A stretch of DNA of 64,000 bases, taken from contig DGZP01000078.1 of NCBI GenBank assembly GCA_002398565.1, positions 1 through 64,000 of the forward strand, read 5' to 3'. A program made the translations under genes and the position numbers. Below are positions 36,240 to 45,053 of the stretch, piece after piece. The stretch comes from Proteiniphilum sp. UBA4977 (GTDB lineage: Bacteria > Bacteroidota > Bacteroidia > Bacteroidales > Dysgonomonadaceae). The notes under the pieces were generated by a model. That model had not been told where the DNA came from. It ran no database searches and worked only from the letters and a program-made list of their open reading frames with translations. Position 1 is the first letter of the stretch; every line of letters begins with the position of its first letter.

Positions 36240-37660
36240 GTTCTGATTCTGTCTTTATAGAGGTTGTGTCCGTTCATTTTCATGATGTCGAGTGAGGCAT
36301 CTGAGTTATCTTCCCAGCGGCGGCAGAGGTAGAGTACATCGTAGATGCGGCCGATCTGGTAGTACCGGGAGATGTTCAGTCCCAGTGCGTAATCCTCGCC
36401 ATAGCTGGTGTTGGGCACCTTGATCTCCCGTAGTACCGGGGTATAGAAGGCACGTGGCGCACCCAGGCCGTTGATGCGCAGGGCATTGTTTCTGCCGTTG
36501 TCGGGTGTCCACTCCCGGTGATCGATGATGCCGGGGGGGATCATCTCCATGTTGAAGTTGGTCATCTGGTAGGTCCCCACCACCATGGCGCACTGTTGTT
36601 CGTAGAAGGCATTCACGATCTTCTGTAACGTATCCACGCCGCTGTAGACGTCGTCGCTATCGAGCTGTATGGCAAACTTTCCGCACTGTGCGTGGTGTAC
36701 GCCCACGTTCCAGCAGCCGCCGATGCCCAGGTCGTCCCTCTCCGGAATGAGATGGATCAGGTGTCCATCACTTTTGAACTCGTCGATGGCTTCCGTGGTA
36801 CCGTCGGTGGAGTGATTGTCGATGATAATCAGGTTAAAGGGAAAGTTTGTTTCTTGTTTGAGCACCGAGGCGATGGCATCACGGATGGTCTTGATACGGT
36901 TGCGTACCGGAATGATGACTGATGCCTCCACGGCAAAGTTGCCCTTGTCGAATTCAATGCTTTTGAATCGGGGTTCCAGCCAGGCACCCACATCTTTTAG
37001 ATGTTGGGTGCAGGCCTTCTCCATCTCCAGTTGCAGCTGTCTGTTTTTTGGGTCCACATAATCGAATATCTTCTGGCCAGATACCCGGGTATCATTCTCA
37101 ATCTCGGTGTAGAGGTACTCGTTGATGTGTACCAGCGGATGCTTTTGGGATACTTTTAGCCGGAGATCGTACAGTCCTGCGAATTGGTATGTTTCGTTTT
37201 TTATCCGCTTTACCGCCTTTTTCAGTGCCAAGGTGTTGTAACACAGCAATGAGCCAAAGTTGAAATCGTCGCGCAGACTGCCCTCCTGGTAGTCGATGAC
37301 CGGATGGCTTTTCTTTTCACCGCCCACGACGGCATGATAATCGGCATAGACCATGCCGGCAGCCGAGTCTTCTGCAATGCGGATCATCCGTTCCAGGGCG
37401 AAATAACCCGGTTTCAACATGGTGGACTTCAGATAGATCAGCGTGTAGTCGCCTTTCGATTTCTGCGCTATCTTCCTCACCGTGTCACTGCTCTGAAGTG
37501 TATCTATGGCGATGTTTTTACATCCCTTTATCTTGGCTGTGATGCCGGCAGGTGTCAGCAGCCATATCTTGGTTACGGCTTCAGATTGTTTGAGTTCCTC
37601 TACCGTTTTCATGGCTTGCTCCGGCTCAGAGTAGAGGATAAAAGCTTCTATTGTTTTCAT
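36206..37660 (-). CDS. Family 2 glycosyltransferase with an extra N-terminal domain
   Basis: 484 residues. The C-terminal ~240 residues are a canonical GT-A domain: EASVIIPVRNRIKTIRDAI, IIIDNHSTDGTTEAI, and the metal motif in IQLDSDDVYSG, with YGEDYALGL later. The N-terminal ~230 residues look like a second, degenerate GT-A-like domain (MVYADYHAVVGG). No membrane span or signal is seen, so it acts in the cytoplasm. It overlaps the SpoIID gene by 34 bp. Its job in a degradative locus is unclear; it may build a glycan on exported enzymes or cell-surface lipids. Confidence 0.88.
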   Translation of the reverse strand: MKTIEAFILYSEPEQAMKTVEELKQSEAVTKIWLLTPAGITAKIKGCKNIAIDTLQSSDTVRKIAQKSKGDYTLIYLKSTMLKPGYFALERMIRIAEDSAAGMVYADYHAVVGGEKKSHPVIDYQEGSLRDDFNFGSLLCYNTLALKKAVKRIKNETYQFAGLYDLRLKVSQKHPLVHINEYLYTEIENDTRVSGQKIFDYVDPKNRQLQLEMEKACTQHLKDVGAWLEPRFKSIEFDKGNFAVEASVIIPVRNRIKTIRDAIASVLKQETNFPFNLIIIDNHSTDGTTEAIDEFKSDGHLIHLIPERDDLGIGGCWNVGVHHAQCGKFAIQLDSDDVYSGVDTLQKIVNAFYEQQCAMVVGTYQMTNFNMEMIPPGIIDHREWTPDNGRNNALRINGLGAPRAFYTPVLREIKVPNTSYGEDYALGLNISRYYQIGRIYDVLYLCRRWEDNSDASLDIMKMNGHNLYKDRIRTWELQARKKLK

Positions 37661-37780
37661 AAATTTGGTTTTTAGCGTTCAGCTATCAGCGTTCAGCAAT
37701 CAGGAGTCAGCGTTCAGCTTTTTTGGTGTAATCGTTGCGGATGCAGCGGTTTGCAAGTGAGCTTTTAGCTTTTGGCGTCC
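37661..37780. repeat. Short interspersed nonamers
   Basis: GCGTTCAGC occurs three times (37675, 37689, 37710) within 45 bp, with variants such as AGCTATCAGC between. Similar words occur before metA at 20562-20595. They look like the low-complexity intergenic repeats common in Bacteroidota. Confidence 0.55.
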
Positions 37781-40700
37781 TTATTCAAATGCTGTTACTA
37801 TATTTTTGACTAACTCATTTCGTTTTTCCTGTTCTTTTACTGCTTCTATGGGAAATCCGAGGATGCAGGTACTGTATTTTTCACCCTTGTAGAGTACGCC
37901 TGCGCTCAGATTGTTCTCCGCGTAGCGGAAGATGGTGAATGCATTTTTGTCGGCCGGCTCCAGTGCATCGGGATTTTCCACTACGTAGCTTTCGCTGTTC
38001 AGCTCGTTGTAGTATCTGTAATTGCCTTGTATTGCCGAAAAAGGCGAAGGTACCACTTTAATCTGTCCGGTTATTGCACCATGACTGTTGCGCCATTTGT
38101 ATTTGAGGATCTGTTCTGCCCACTGCCTGTCTTCTTTCGTGGCGCGGGGATTGTTCCACAGATCGGTACCGACGAAGGCGCCGCTCACAATAATATTTCC
38201 GCCGCCCTGACAATAGTCGGTGATAGCCTGCTGTTGTTTCTTGGAAAATGTCTTGTATTTCGGTGGTTTTACTCCCCGGGCCACGCTCCATTCCCGTTGC
38301 TTGCCCAGAATCCAGTCCACCGTTTTATAATCTGTCAGGCTCACACTGCCGTTTTCTACTGTCTCAGCCGCAGCGGAGGCAAAAGAGTAACCTGCCGCCG
38401 CGAAGGCCTGCCCGTGAAGGAAGGGGTAATCGAATGTGTTGCCAGCGATGGCAGTAGTCTCGTAGTTCGCATGGCTGTCTCCGAACCCTGCGGCATCGTC
38501 GTCCATCCAGGGGATGACGCGCCGGAATTCGTTCATCTGTCCGATAAAATGGTGATCCGCCATGTAGGGAACGCCGTTATCCACGCTGCCAGCGAAGCCG
38601 GCAAGGCTGTCCTCAGAAGCAGTAAAGCTGAAAGGTGCGGAGATCCGGGTAAATCCGTTTACAATCAGTACTTCTCCTTTTTGCTTTGATCTGCGGCAGA
38701 CAGAAAGTGTTTCGGAGGGGAAGCTACGTCCCCCCTCGTTGACAGCGACCACCTGAAAACTGTAGATGCTGTCTTTCTCTATGGATAAGACCAGGTTGTG
38801 GTCATTTACCACGATTCCATTGTCGAAACCTCTTCCGTTCATGCGGGTAAATACCATATACTTGGCGGGCATGGCTGTGGGCTCAGACGGATCCATTGCG
38901 GGTTGCCACTTAAGCTCGACTTCTGTTTCTCCGCTGAAACGGGTGGAGAACTCTTTCACCGGCAGCGGTTGTACCACGTAGGGGCGATTGTACTGGGTTG
39001 CGAGAAATTTCAGCATCCCCTTGTAAATGGAGCGGCTGACGATAAAGCGGAAGGTAGGGTCGAGCCCATAGCGCATATCGGCAAAGTTCTGATGCGACAG
39101 CAACTCCAGCAGCATGGTCGGCACATTGGGCATGCGTGCTTCGGCATAGGAGCGGTTCCAGAGGTGTCGCCGGGTCCAGTCCGGTTCAAAGTCGCGACGT
39201 ATATCGTTCACAATCTCCTCCATCACCAGCTCGGAGAGGTCACGGGAAGCCCAGCGGGAATGTCCGTTTTCGAAGCGTTCGTTGTTGTGGTGTGTCATGT
39301 AAATACCGAGTGTACCCACAATGGTGTCTCCCCAGAAGGTGCCCGCATCGGTGTGGAAGGCAAATGCCAGGTCCACCGGGATATGGAGCCCCTCCTTTTT
39401 GGGCAGTACCGGCGATCCTCCCGCCAGCCAGTTTACCCAGGCACCCCGCGATGCATAGTCGTCGGTGTAGTCGTTCTTCCCCTCGGTACGGTTATATACT
39501 GTATCGGGCACCCCAGCCCACTGCATCCAGTATCGGGCACCTTCGGCATAACGGGGGTATCCGCTGATTTGCGGTGTGTAATGTATCTGTGAAACAAGAG
39601 TTTCTTTCTTTTTCGGGTCATCGGAGCTTTTGGTGTTCTCCGCTTCAAAGCCTCCCGGGTGGGGCATCCGGGCAATGTTGCCCATTCCTCCGCCAATTTT
39701 TACGGCATCGGCGGTGACAATGCGACCATTCCGGCTGCTTCTGTTGGAGAGAGTGATCTGGTGGCTCGTACCCTTTTCAAAGTCGAAATACCCCAGAAAT
39801 ATCCAGGTGCCGCCCCCCATCTGCTGGTTCACCCGGAAATCGGTTTTTCCTCCGGCATGATGGACGCTGTAAAGAGCATCGTCGCTGCTGTTTTTTAGCG
39901 TCTGATAGGAGACATAGACCCCATATTTCCCTTTCGCGGGAATATCGGGATGCCAGGTGGCGAGACTCTCTGCCCCGCGGTTTGTCGTCCGCGTCTGTCT
40001 GGTTGTTCCCATACGGAAAGGATTTTCGCCATCGAGATACATATCTCGGGGATTGGCAAAACCGGCTGTGCCGGTGTTGCTCCATGCCTCTTTTCCGTTT
40101 GTTTCCCTGTATGTAGAGCGGCTTCCGGGACTGTCATCGTTGTCAACAATTAATTCCGTTTTGTTGTAGTCTCTTTCCCGTGGAAGTAGTACGTTGGCGC
40201 CTGCATTTTCCAGCATGGGCACCAGGAAGGGAAGCACGTAGCTCTGTGTGTAGAGGTCCTCCACAGTCTGGAAGATGCGTGCCCGTTGCCACTCCCACCG
40301 TCCCAGTTTCTGTTCGTAGTACCATCCATGGCTTTGCCAGAGGGCGATGTGGTTATTTTGCAACCCCTTGTTGAAAGCACCGGTAGGAGCAGAGATGTCT
40401 GTCACCAGGGGGCTCTTTATTTTATGGGCAATGATCCTGTTTTTGTCGCGCTGTTTGTCTCTGTAAAAATTGGGCACCAGCAGACTGATCTCCATCTCGT
40501 CGGTGATAACGGCGATCTGGTATTTTTTTTGTTTTGCAGGCAGATGATACCGAACGCTATCGTAGATAAGCTGAACGGTATGTTCCCGCATGGGGAGATA
40601 GGAGAGTGACAGGCTGGCATGGAATACAATACGCTTTTTCCGGTCGTCCACCGCGATGCTGTCCACCGTCACTTTTCCCGACCGCATCAATGTTTCGTGG

Positions 40701-40816
40701 TATATGTTTGTGAATGATCTGCCCAGATTGTATTTCAGTGAATCCGGCTGAAAATCCTGAGAGAATAAAGCGAAGGCGAAGGCAAGCAAATAAGCGATAA
40801 TTACGGATTTCTTCAT
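37781..40816 (-). CDS. Large secreted amidase-type protein with golvesin-like insert (often named xanthan lyase)
   Basis: 1011 residues from the ATG at 40816 with a signal peptide (KKSVIIAYLLAFAFALFSQ). The frame extends to a TTG at 40885, but the ATG fits the signal. In the longer numbering, an Amidase_3-like domain is split by a beta-rich golvesin-type insert (about 240-400). Zinc and catalytic candidates are His186 (LWQSHGWYY), Glu209, His511 (AFAFHTDAG) and Glu594 (MLLELLSHQN). An FN3-like domain (about 640-740) and a C-terminal domain follow. It is predicted to cut the MurNAc-L-Ala bond, making denuded glycan for the neighbouring enzymes. Confidence 0.82.
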   Translation of the reverse strand: MKKSVIIAYLLAFAFALFSQDFQPDSLKYNLGRSFTNIYHETLMRSGKVTVDSIAVDDRKKRIVFHASLSLSYLPMREHTVQLIYDSVRYHLPAKQKKYQIAVITDEMEISLLVPNFYRDKQRDKNRIIAHKIKSPLVTDISAPTGAFNKGLQNNHIALWQSHGWYYEQKLGRWEWQRARIFQTVEDLYTQSYVLPFLVPMLENAGANVLLPRERDYNKTELIVDNDDSPGSRSTYRETNGKEAWSNTGTAGFANPRDMYLDGENPFRMGTTRQTRTTNRGAESLATWHPDIPAKGKYGVYVSYQTLKNSSDDALYSVHHAGGKTDFRVNQQMGGGTWIFLGYFDFEKGTSHQITLSNRSSRNGRIVTADAVKIGGGMGNIARMPHPGGFEAENTKSSDDPKKKETLVSQIHYTPQISGYPRYAEGARYWMQWAGVPDTVYNRTEGKNDYTDDYASRGAWVNWLAGGSPVLPKKEGLHIPVDLAFAFHTDAGTFWGDTIVGTLGIYMTHHNNERFENGHSRWASRDLSELVMEEIVNDIRRDFEPDWTRRHLWNRSYAEARMPNVPTMLLELLSHQNFADMRYGLDPTFRFIVSRSIYKGMLKFLATQYNRPYVVQPLPVKEFSTRFSGETEVELKWQPAMDPSEPTAMPAKYMVFTRMNGRGFDNGIVVNDHNLVLSIEKDSIYSFQVVAVNEGGRSFPSETLSVCRRSKQKGEVLIVNGFTRISAPFSFTASEDSLAGFAGSVDNGVPYMADHHFIGQMNEFRRVIPWMDDDAAGFGDSHANYETTAIAGNTFDYPFLHGQAFAAAGYSFASAAAETVENGSVSLTDYKTVDWILGKQREWSVARGVKPPKYKTFSKKQQQAITDYCQGGGNIIVSGAFVGTDLWNNPRATKEDRQWAEQILKYKWRNSHGAITGQIKVVPSPFSAIQGNYRYYNELNSESYVVENPDALEPADKNAFTIFRYAENNLSAGVLYKGEKYSTCILGFPIEAVKEQEKRNELVKNIVTAFE

Positions 40817-40881
40817 TGGATACCGAACCTTTTGAAATTTGTGTTGGCTTTTACAAAAATAGAAAAAAAGGGTGAATTGTT

Positions 40882-43455
40882 TCAATCTTTCAACAATTCG
40901 TCTATCCTTATGAATTTATATTTCCTGCTTTTCAATTCGCTGATCAGTTCATCGAGATAGTTGTAAAATTTGTCGTCTCGTTTTGGATCGGTACCGATAT
41001 GGATCAGGAGCATAAAACCATTCAGATTGTTCTGTTCTTCGTATCGTAAAATATTGTGATAGATTGTTTCAGACGAAAGGTAGCTTTTCATGCCCGGAGT
41101 TGTATAGTCGGCATTGGAGGTGGTGCCTGGCGTAAAATTCACTATTTGCACATCCATGGCTTTTGCCCAGTCACTGATCTCCCTATTATACCATTCAAAG
41201 GGTGGCATAAAAAAACGGGGGGACTCTATTTTTAGTCCGGCTTTTTTCATTGCCAGATAATTGTCATTCAGGTCTTTCTCAAATTCGGTACGCGAGATTC
41301 GAGTTGAATCGCGATATTGCCAGTCGGCATATAAGAGATGTTTGTCGGAATGTGGTCCCATATAATGGTCCTCCTTTTGAAGATTGCGTACAAGAGCAGG
41401 GTATTTCCTGTAAAAATCGCCTGTGAGGAAAAAAGCCCCTTTGATCTGGTGCTTGTTTAGTACCTCACGGATTACATGGGCCCCGTCGGCGTACTCATGA
41501 CCTGTAAAAACAAGGGATAACTGTCTCACGGATACATCACCCCGCACGATGCCGCCTGCATCCTTTACGGGTTGCTTGGTACTCAGTGTTGATTTATTTA
41601 TGGTTCTTGTTTGTTTTGCCCGTGCGCCCAGATAACCCAGATAATAAGTCAGAGACGCTGTCCCGTCCATTGTCGGTTCATTGGTGGAATAGTCGGCATA
41701 ATCATCGTGATACACCACGTAATCGGACTGAAAGTCGGCATATTCATCTTCATTGGCCAGATAAATCCCGATCAGGTTGCTAAAAATAGTGTTGTATATG
41801 GGGCCGTCGACAATGCCTCCCGTGACCGGTATCTGGTGAAGATGGGTAAATGCCGAATGTGGATCGGACGGCGTATCGCCTTGTTGCGGGTATCCCACGA
41901 TCATGGAGGTACCCCAGGGATTACATCCCAGGAGCCAGTCACGCATGGCGGTCTCGATTTCAAGGAAGGAATCATCTCCCGTAATTTCGTGATACAACCT
42001 GCATTGCGTGATAAAGGCTGTAGTGAGGTTGTTTGAACACCATATAAAGGGTATGCCATTCAGAAAAGCATCGCCTTCAGCCCGCTCTTTCATACGCTGC
42101 AATCCCGTTCTCATGTTACGTATAAACTCAGACTTTGCGCGCAGGTCGCTGTTTTGCGCCGCCAGGTGATAATTGGCGAGATTCACAAACGGGTACCACT
42201 GATAATGACGTGCCGAATCGGCTCCCATCCAGGGTGTCACAGGCTCCATCCTGCCATAGTTGATGGCTTGTGTCAGATATTCCTTTTTCCCCGAATTCCG
42301 ATACATTTCCATGGCAGCCAACTGCATATCATCCGCCCAGTTGTCCTCTTCGTAAAAGTAAGGTGCGCCCCCGGGTGCTGTTTGTGAAACGCCCGAATTT
42401 TCAACCCCTTTGTGATAAGCCGCTTTCGCTTTCTGCTCCAGCATACCGGCAAATTCGGGATAGTATACTGCCAATAGTTGGGCACCCAGGGAAAATGAAG
42501 AAGCATATTTTCCTAAGGTGGAGGCCATGCCTGTACTTCTGTTTTTATATTTGAACAACCCCTGTGGCTTGGGGCTGACAAAATAGACGGGACGTGCTTT
42601 TCCCAATCCCCATCCATAGTCCACCTTCTGTTCGTTGGGCAGTGTAAAACCGACATGATCCCTGTCATCGGCCAGCTGATTGAAATAGGTGTCGGGATTT
42701 GGATTCATTTTGACGAGCCAGTCCAACCCCCACTTGGCTTCATCCAGAATATCGGGAATTCCATTGGAGCCTTCATCACCATTTGCATCGTACGCATCTG
42801 CGAATGATCCGGGATATTGGCTGTATGCGAAAAGCATCTGGTAGATCGCATTGGCAGAGGTGGTGACATATTGCAAGTAATCCGAGGCATCGTGCCATCC
42901 TCCTGTGGTGTTAAAATACAACCCATTGCGTTTGTCTTCGGGATCTCCCACCGAAATGGCATCGTGCACGTGACACGAATCTTTCAGGAAGGGATTGTAT
43001 CCGCACCGTTGCTGACGCATGTATTGCAATGGGATTTCAGCTGCCCCGACATAGATATCGTTTCCGATGCGAAAAGGCATAGATTCCGTGTCGCCTGCTT
43101 TCAATATATAACTCCCCGGCTTTTTGAGTGCGGTGAAATTCAGCCGTGCCGATGATTCGAAGGCGTGCTGTCTTCCAGTTTGTCGGATATCCGTTTCCGA
43201 ACCGGTAAAGAGTACCTCGCGGGTGGCAGGGTCAATTATCTGAAATGCACTCATGATCTCATTTCCTTTGCTGATCCAGACGGCCACTTTCACGTCGTCA
43301 ATCAGGTAACCCACCTGATTGACCCGTATCCAGGAAGACTGGTTGTATGCTGCGGAGAAAATCAAAAAAAACAGCACAATTAAATTTATTCTTCTCAAAA
43401 AAAATAATTTAAACCGGTTATTCATTATAAGCTTTTTCTGATTTTGGTTTGTCAT
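40882..43455 (-). CDS. GH9 glycosidase fused to a CE4 polysaccharide deacetylase-like domain
   Basis: 857 residues (an ATG at 43425 is an alternative start) with a signal peptide. An Ig-like N-terminal domain (43-135) is followed by the GH9 barrel: catalytic DxxD at 189-192 (GGWHDASDYL), LGCNPWGTSMIVGYP (509-523) and proton donor Glu593 (STNEPTMDG). From about 640 a CE4 domain follows: His702 and His706 (GPHSDKHLLY), SPRFFMPPFEW, and His819 in LLIHIGT. The CE4 motif 1 (usually TFDDG) reads FTGHEYADG, so the usual Asp pair is absent. GH9 enzymes are mostly cellulases, but some are exo-glucosaminidases. The murein context favours an amino-sugar substrate. Confidence 0.88.
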   Translation of the reverse strand: MTNQNQKKLIMNNRFKLFFLRRINLIVLFFLIFSAAYNQSSWIRVNQVGYLIDDVKVAVWISKGNEIMSAFQIIDPATREVLFTGSETDIRQTGRQHAFESSARLNFTALKKPGSYILKAGDTESMPFRIGNDIYVGAAEIPLQYMRQQRCGYNPFLKDSCHVHDAISVGDPEDKRNGLYFNTTGGWHDASDYLQYVTTSANAIYQMLFAYSQYPGSFADAYDANGDEGSNGIPDILDEAKWGLDWLVKMNPNPDTYFNQLADDRDHVGFTLPNEQKVDYGWGLGKARPVYFVSPKPQGLFKYKNRSTGMASTLGKYASSFSLGAQLLAVYYPEFAGMLEQKAKAAYHKGVENSGVSQTAPGGAPYFYEEDNWADDMQLAAMEMYRNSGKKEYLTQAINYGRMEPVTPWMGADSARHYQWYPFVNLANYHLAAQNSDLRAKSEFIRNMRTGLQRMKERAEGDAFLNGIPFIWCSNNLTTAFITQCRLYHEITGDDSFLEIETAMRDWLLGCNPWGTSMIVGYPQQGDTPSDPHSAFTHLHQIPVTGGIVDGPIYNTIFSNLIGIYLANEDEYADFQSDYVVYHDDYADYSTNEPTMDGTASLTYYLGYLGARAKQTRTINKSTLSTKQPVKDAGGIVRGDVSVRQLSLVFTGHEYADGAHVIREVLNKHQIKGAFFLTGDFYRKYPALVRNLQKEDHYMGPHSDKHLLYADWQYRDSTRISRTEFEKDLNDNYLAMKKAGLKIESPRFFMPPFEWYNREISDWAKAMDVQIVNFTPGTTSNADYTTPGMKSYLSSETIYHNILRYEEQNNLNGFMLLIHIGTDPKRDDKFYNYLDELISELKSRKYKFIRIDELLKD

Positions 43456-43481
43456 TCACGTGATCGATCCACGACCTCTAT

Positions 43482-44942
43482 TTATTTTATCTCTATTGTC
43501 TCTGACGGTGCGCTCTCTTTGTTGTCCTTATTGATAGTTGTCACGCAATAAAATCCGGAAGCGTTTACCTGCACGCTGGTGGCGTTTGTCACCGACAAAA
43601 CCACACCCTCTTTTGATATGTCGGGAAAGTGATAAACTATAGATCGTACGTCACCGGTAGCTTCCCATTTTAGTAGGTTTCCTTCAATTCTTAGATTTTG
43701 TGCCTTGGTGGGGGCGGGGGCTACTTCGCGCCCCAGGAACGGTATAACTGCGGGGTCCTTATAAATTGCAGCCAGTTTATCAGTGATATTTATTTTGTTA
43801 AACAGCACAAATCTGGCACTGTATAAAGCATTTCCCATCACCTTTTGATTCCTTCTTGTGAGTTCAAACTGTCTTTCCAGCTCGAGGCTCGACTGGAATG
43901 CTGAAGGTGCTGCAGGATCACCGAATTTGTAGTAACCGTGGCCAATCATCGGTGTAGCTTTGTAACTGTATTGAGTCCACCAGCTCAACCTCGATTGAAA
44001 GTCGTTATATTGATTCCCGATTTCCTGGTATAGCTGGGGCATTATCACGTCTATCCAGCCTTCACTACACCATTTTGTCACATCGGCAAAGAGGGTGTTT
44101 TTGTTATAATCGGGACTGGCTGCAGGTGAGATGGTAAAGATAACCTCCGGTTTATTAGTTACGATCACATCGTGTACGGCTTTAATTGCCTTGTCGACAT
44201 TGTCACGTCTGAAATCTTCAATTTTTGTAAATCCGGTACCATATTTCTGGAAGTCTCCTGCATCTGAAATCATGACCCCTGCTGAGGACGGATCCGGATA
44301 AAAGTAATCATCGAAATGAATTCCATCCACATCGTATTTTATGATCAGGTCTTTTACGATGTCAGACAATCTTTGCCGCACTTCCGGCAAAGCTGGATTG
44401 TATATCTGAATTTTTTCATGGCTGACCACCCATTCCGATTTTACTGATGTGTGCAATGGCGGGTAGGGTGTACCATTGTTGGCCCGCGTGGCTATGCGAT
44501 AAGGATTCATCCAGGCATGGAATTCTAAATTTCTTGCATGCGCTTCATCAATCATATATTTCAACACGTCATACCCCGGGTCTTTGCCCCTTTCTCCCGT
44601 AATCGCAGAACTCCAGGGCTCGTAGGGTGAACTGTAAAATGCATCACCCATTGGTTTTATTTGTACAATGACTGCATTAATATTCAGCTCTCTGAACCGG
44701 TCGAGATATTGAAGATACTGATCCTTCTGTGCCTGAATTCCATATTTTCCCATTGGCCAGTCGAGCCCCCATGCCGTAGTGATCCAGACGGAGCGCATCT
44801 CTTTCCCGGGGAATATTAATTCTTTGGCTGGATCCGGGTTAGGTTTTGGCTCAATGTCATCAACATTTTTACTACATCCGCTCATGAATAAAGCAGTGAT
44901 CAGTATAAAATAAGTGATTTTATTTTTTATGCTCATTGTCAT
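43482..44942 (-). CDS. GHL10/DigH-like glycosidase lipoprotein
   Basis: 486 residues. A lipoprotein signal ends at the Cys of LFMSGCSKN. The TIM-barrel domain (PF02638 type) shows RSVWITTAWGLDWP, LNINAVIVQIKPMGDAFYSS, EFHAWMNPYRIA, DVDGIHFDDYFYP and WIDVIMPQLYQEIGN. E. coli DigH, of this family, cleaves peptidoglycan glycan strands without stem peptides. A C-terminal FN3-like domain follows from about 400. As an envelope lipoprotein it would act on denuded glycan next to the amidase. Confidence 0.9.
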   Translation of the reverse strand: MTMSIKNKITYFILITALFMSGCSKNVDDIEPKPNPDPAKELIFPGKEMRSVWITTAWGLDWPMGKYGIQAQKDQYLQYLDRFRELNINAVIVQIKPMGDAFYSSPYEPWSSAITGERGKDPGYDVLKYMIDEAHARNLEFHAWMNPYRIATRANNGTPYPPLHTSVKSEWVVSHEKIQIYNPALPEVRQRLSDIVKDLIIKYDVDGIHFDDYFYPDPSSAGVMISDAGDFQKYGTGFTKIEDFRRDNVDKAIKAVHDVIVTNKPEVIFTISPAASPDYNKNTLFADVTKWCSEGWIDVIMPQLYQEIGNQYNDFQSRLSWWTQYSYKATPMIGHGYYKFGDPAAPSAFQSSLELERQFELTRRNQKVMGNALYSARFVLFNKINITDKLAAIYKDPAVIPFLGREVAPAPTKAQNLRIEGNLLKWEATGDVRSIVYHFPDISKEGVVLSVTNATSVQVNASGFYCVTTINKDNKESAPSETIEIK

Positions 44943-44988
44943 TTCTTTTAGAATTGAAGTCCGCTGAACTTCAACGAAATTTGTGGGT

Positions 44989-45040
44989 AAAAAAAGAACC
45001 GGACCGGTGATATATTCATATTAAACTGTCCGGTTCTTTT
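44989..45040 (-). terminator. Hairpin terminator inside the murein locus
   Basis: A 10-bp stem, AGAACCGGAC (44995-45004) with GTCCGGTTCT (45028-45037), around a 23-nt loop. On the minus strand seven T follow. It sits between the susC-susD-lipoprotein block and the enzyme genes and can lower expression of the latter. Confidence 0.8.
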
Positions 45041-45053
45041 GAATGGGTGAAGA

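Noticed and set aside
37781..43455. A plant-polysaccharide PUL (GH9 cellulase plus xanthan lyase)
   Set aside because: The names come from weak family labels. All other genes of the locus belong to peptidoglycan turnover.
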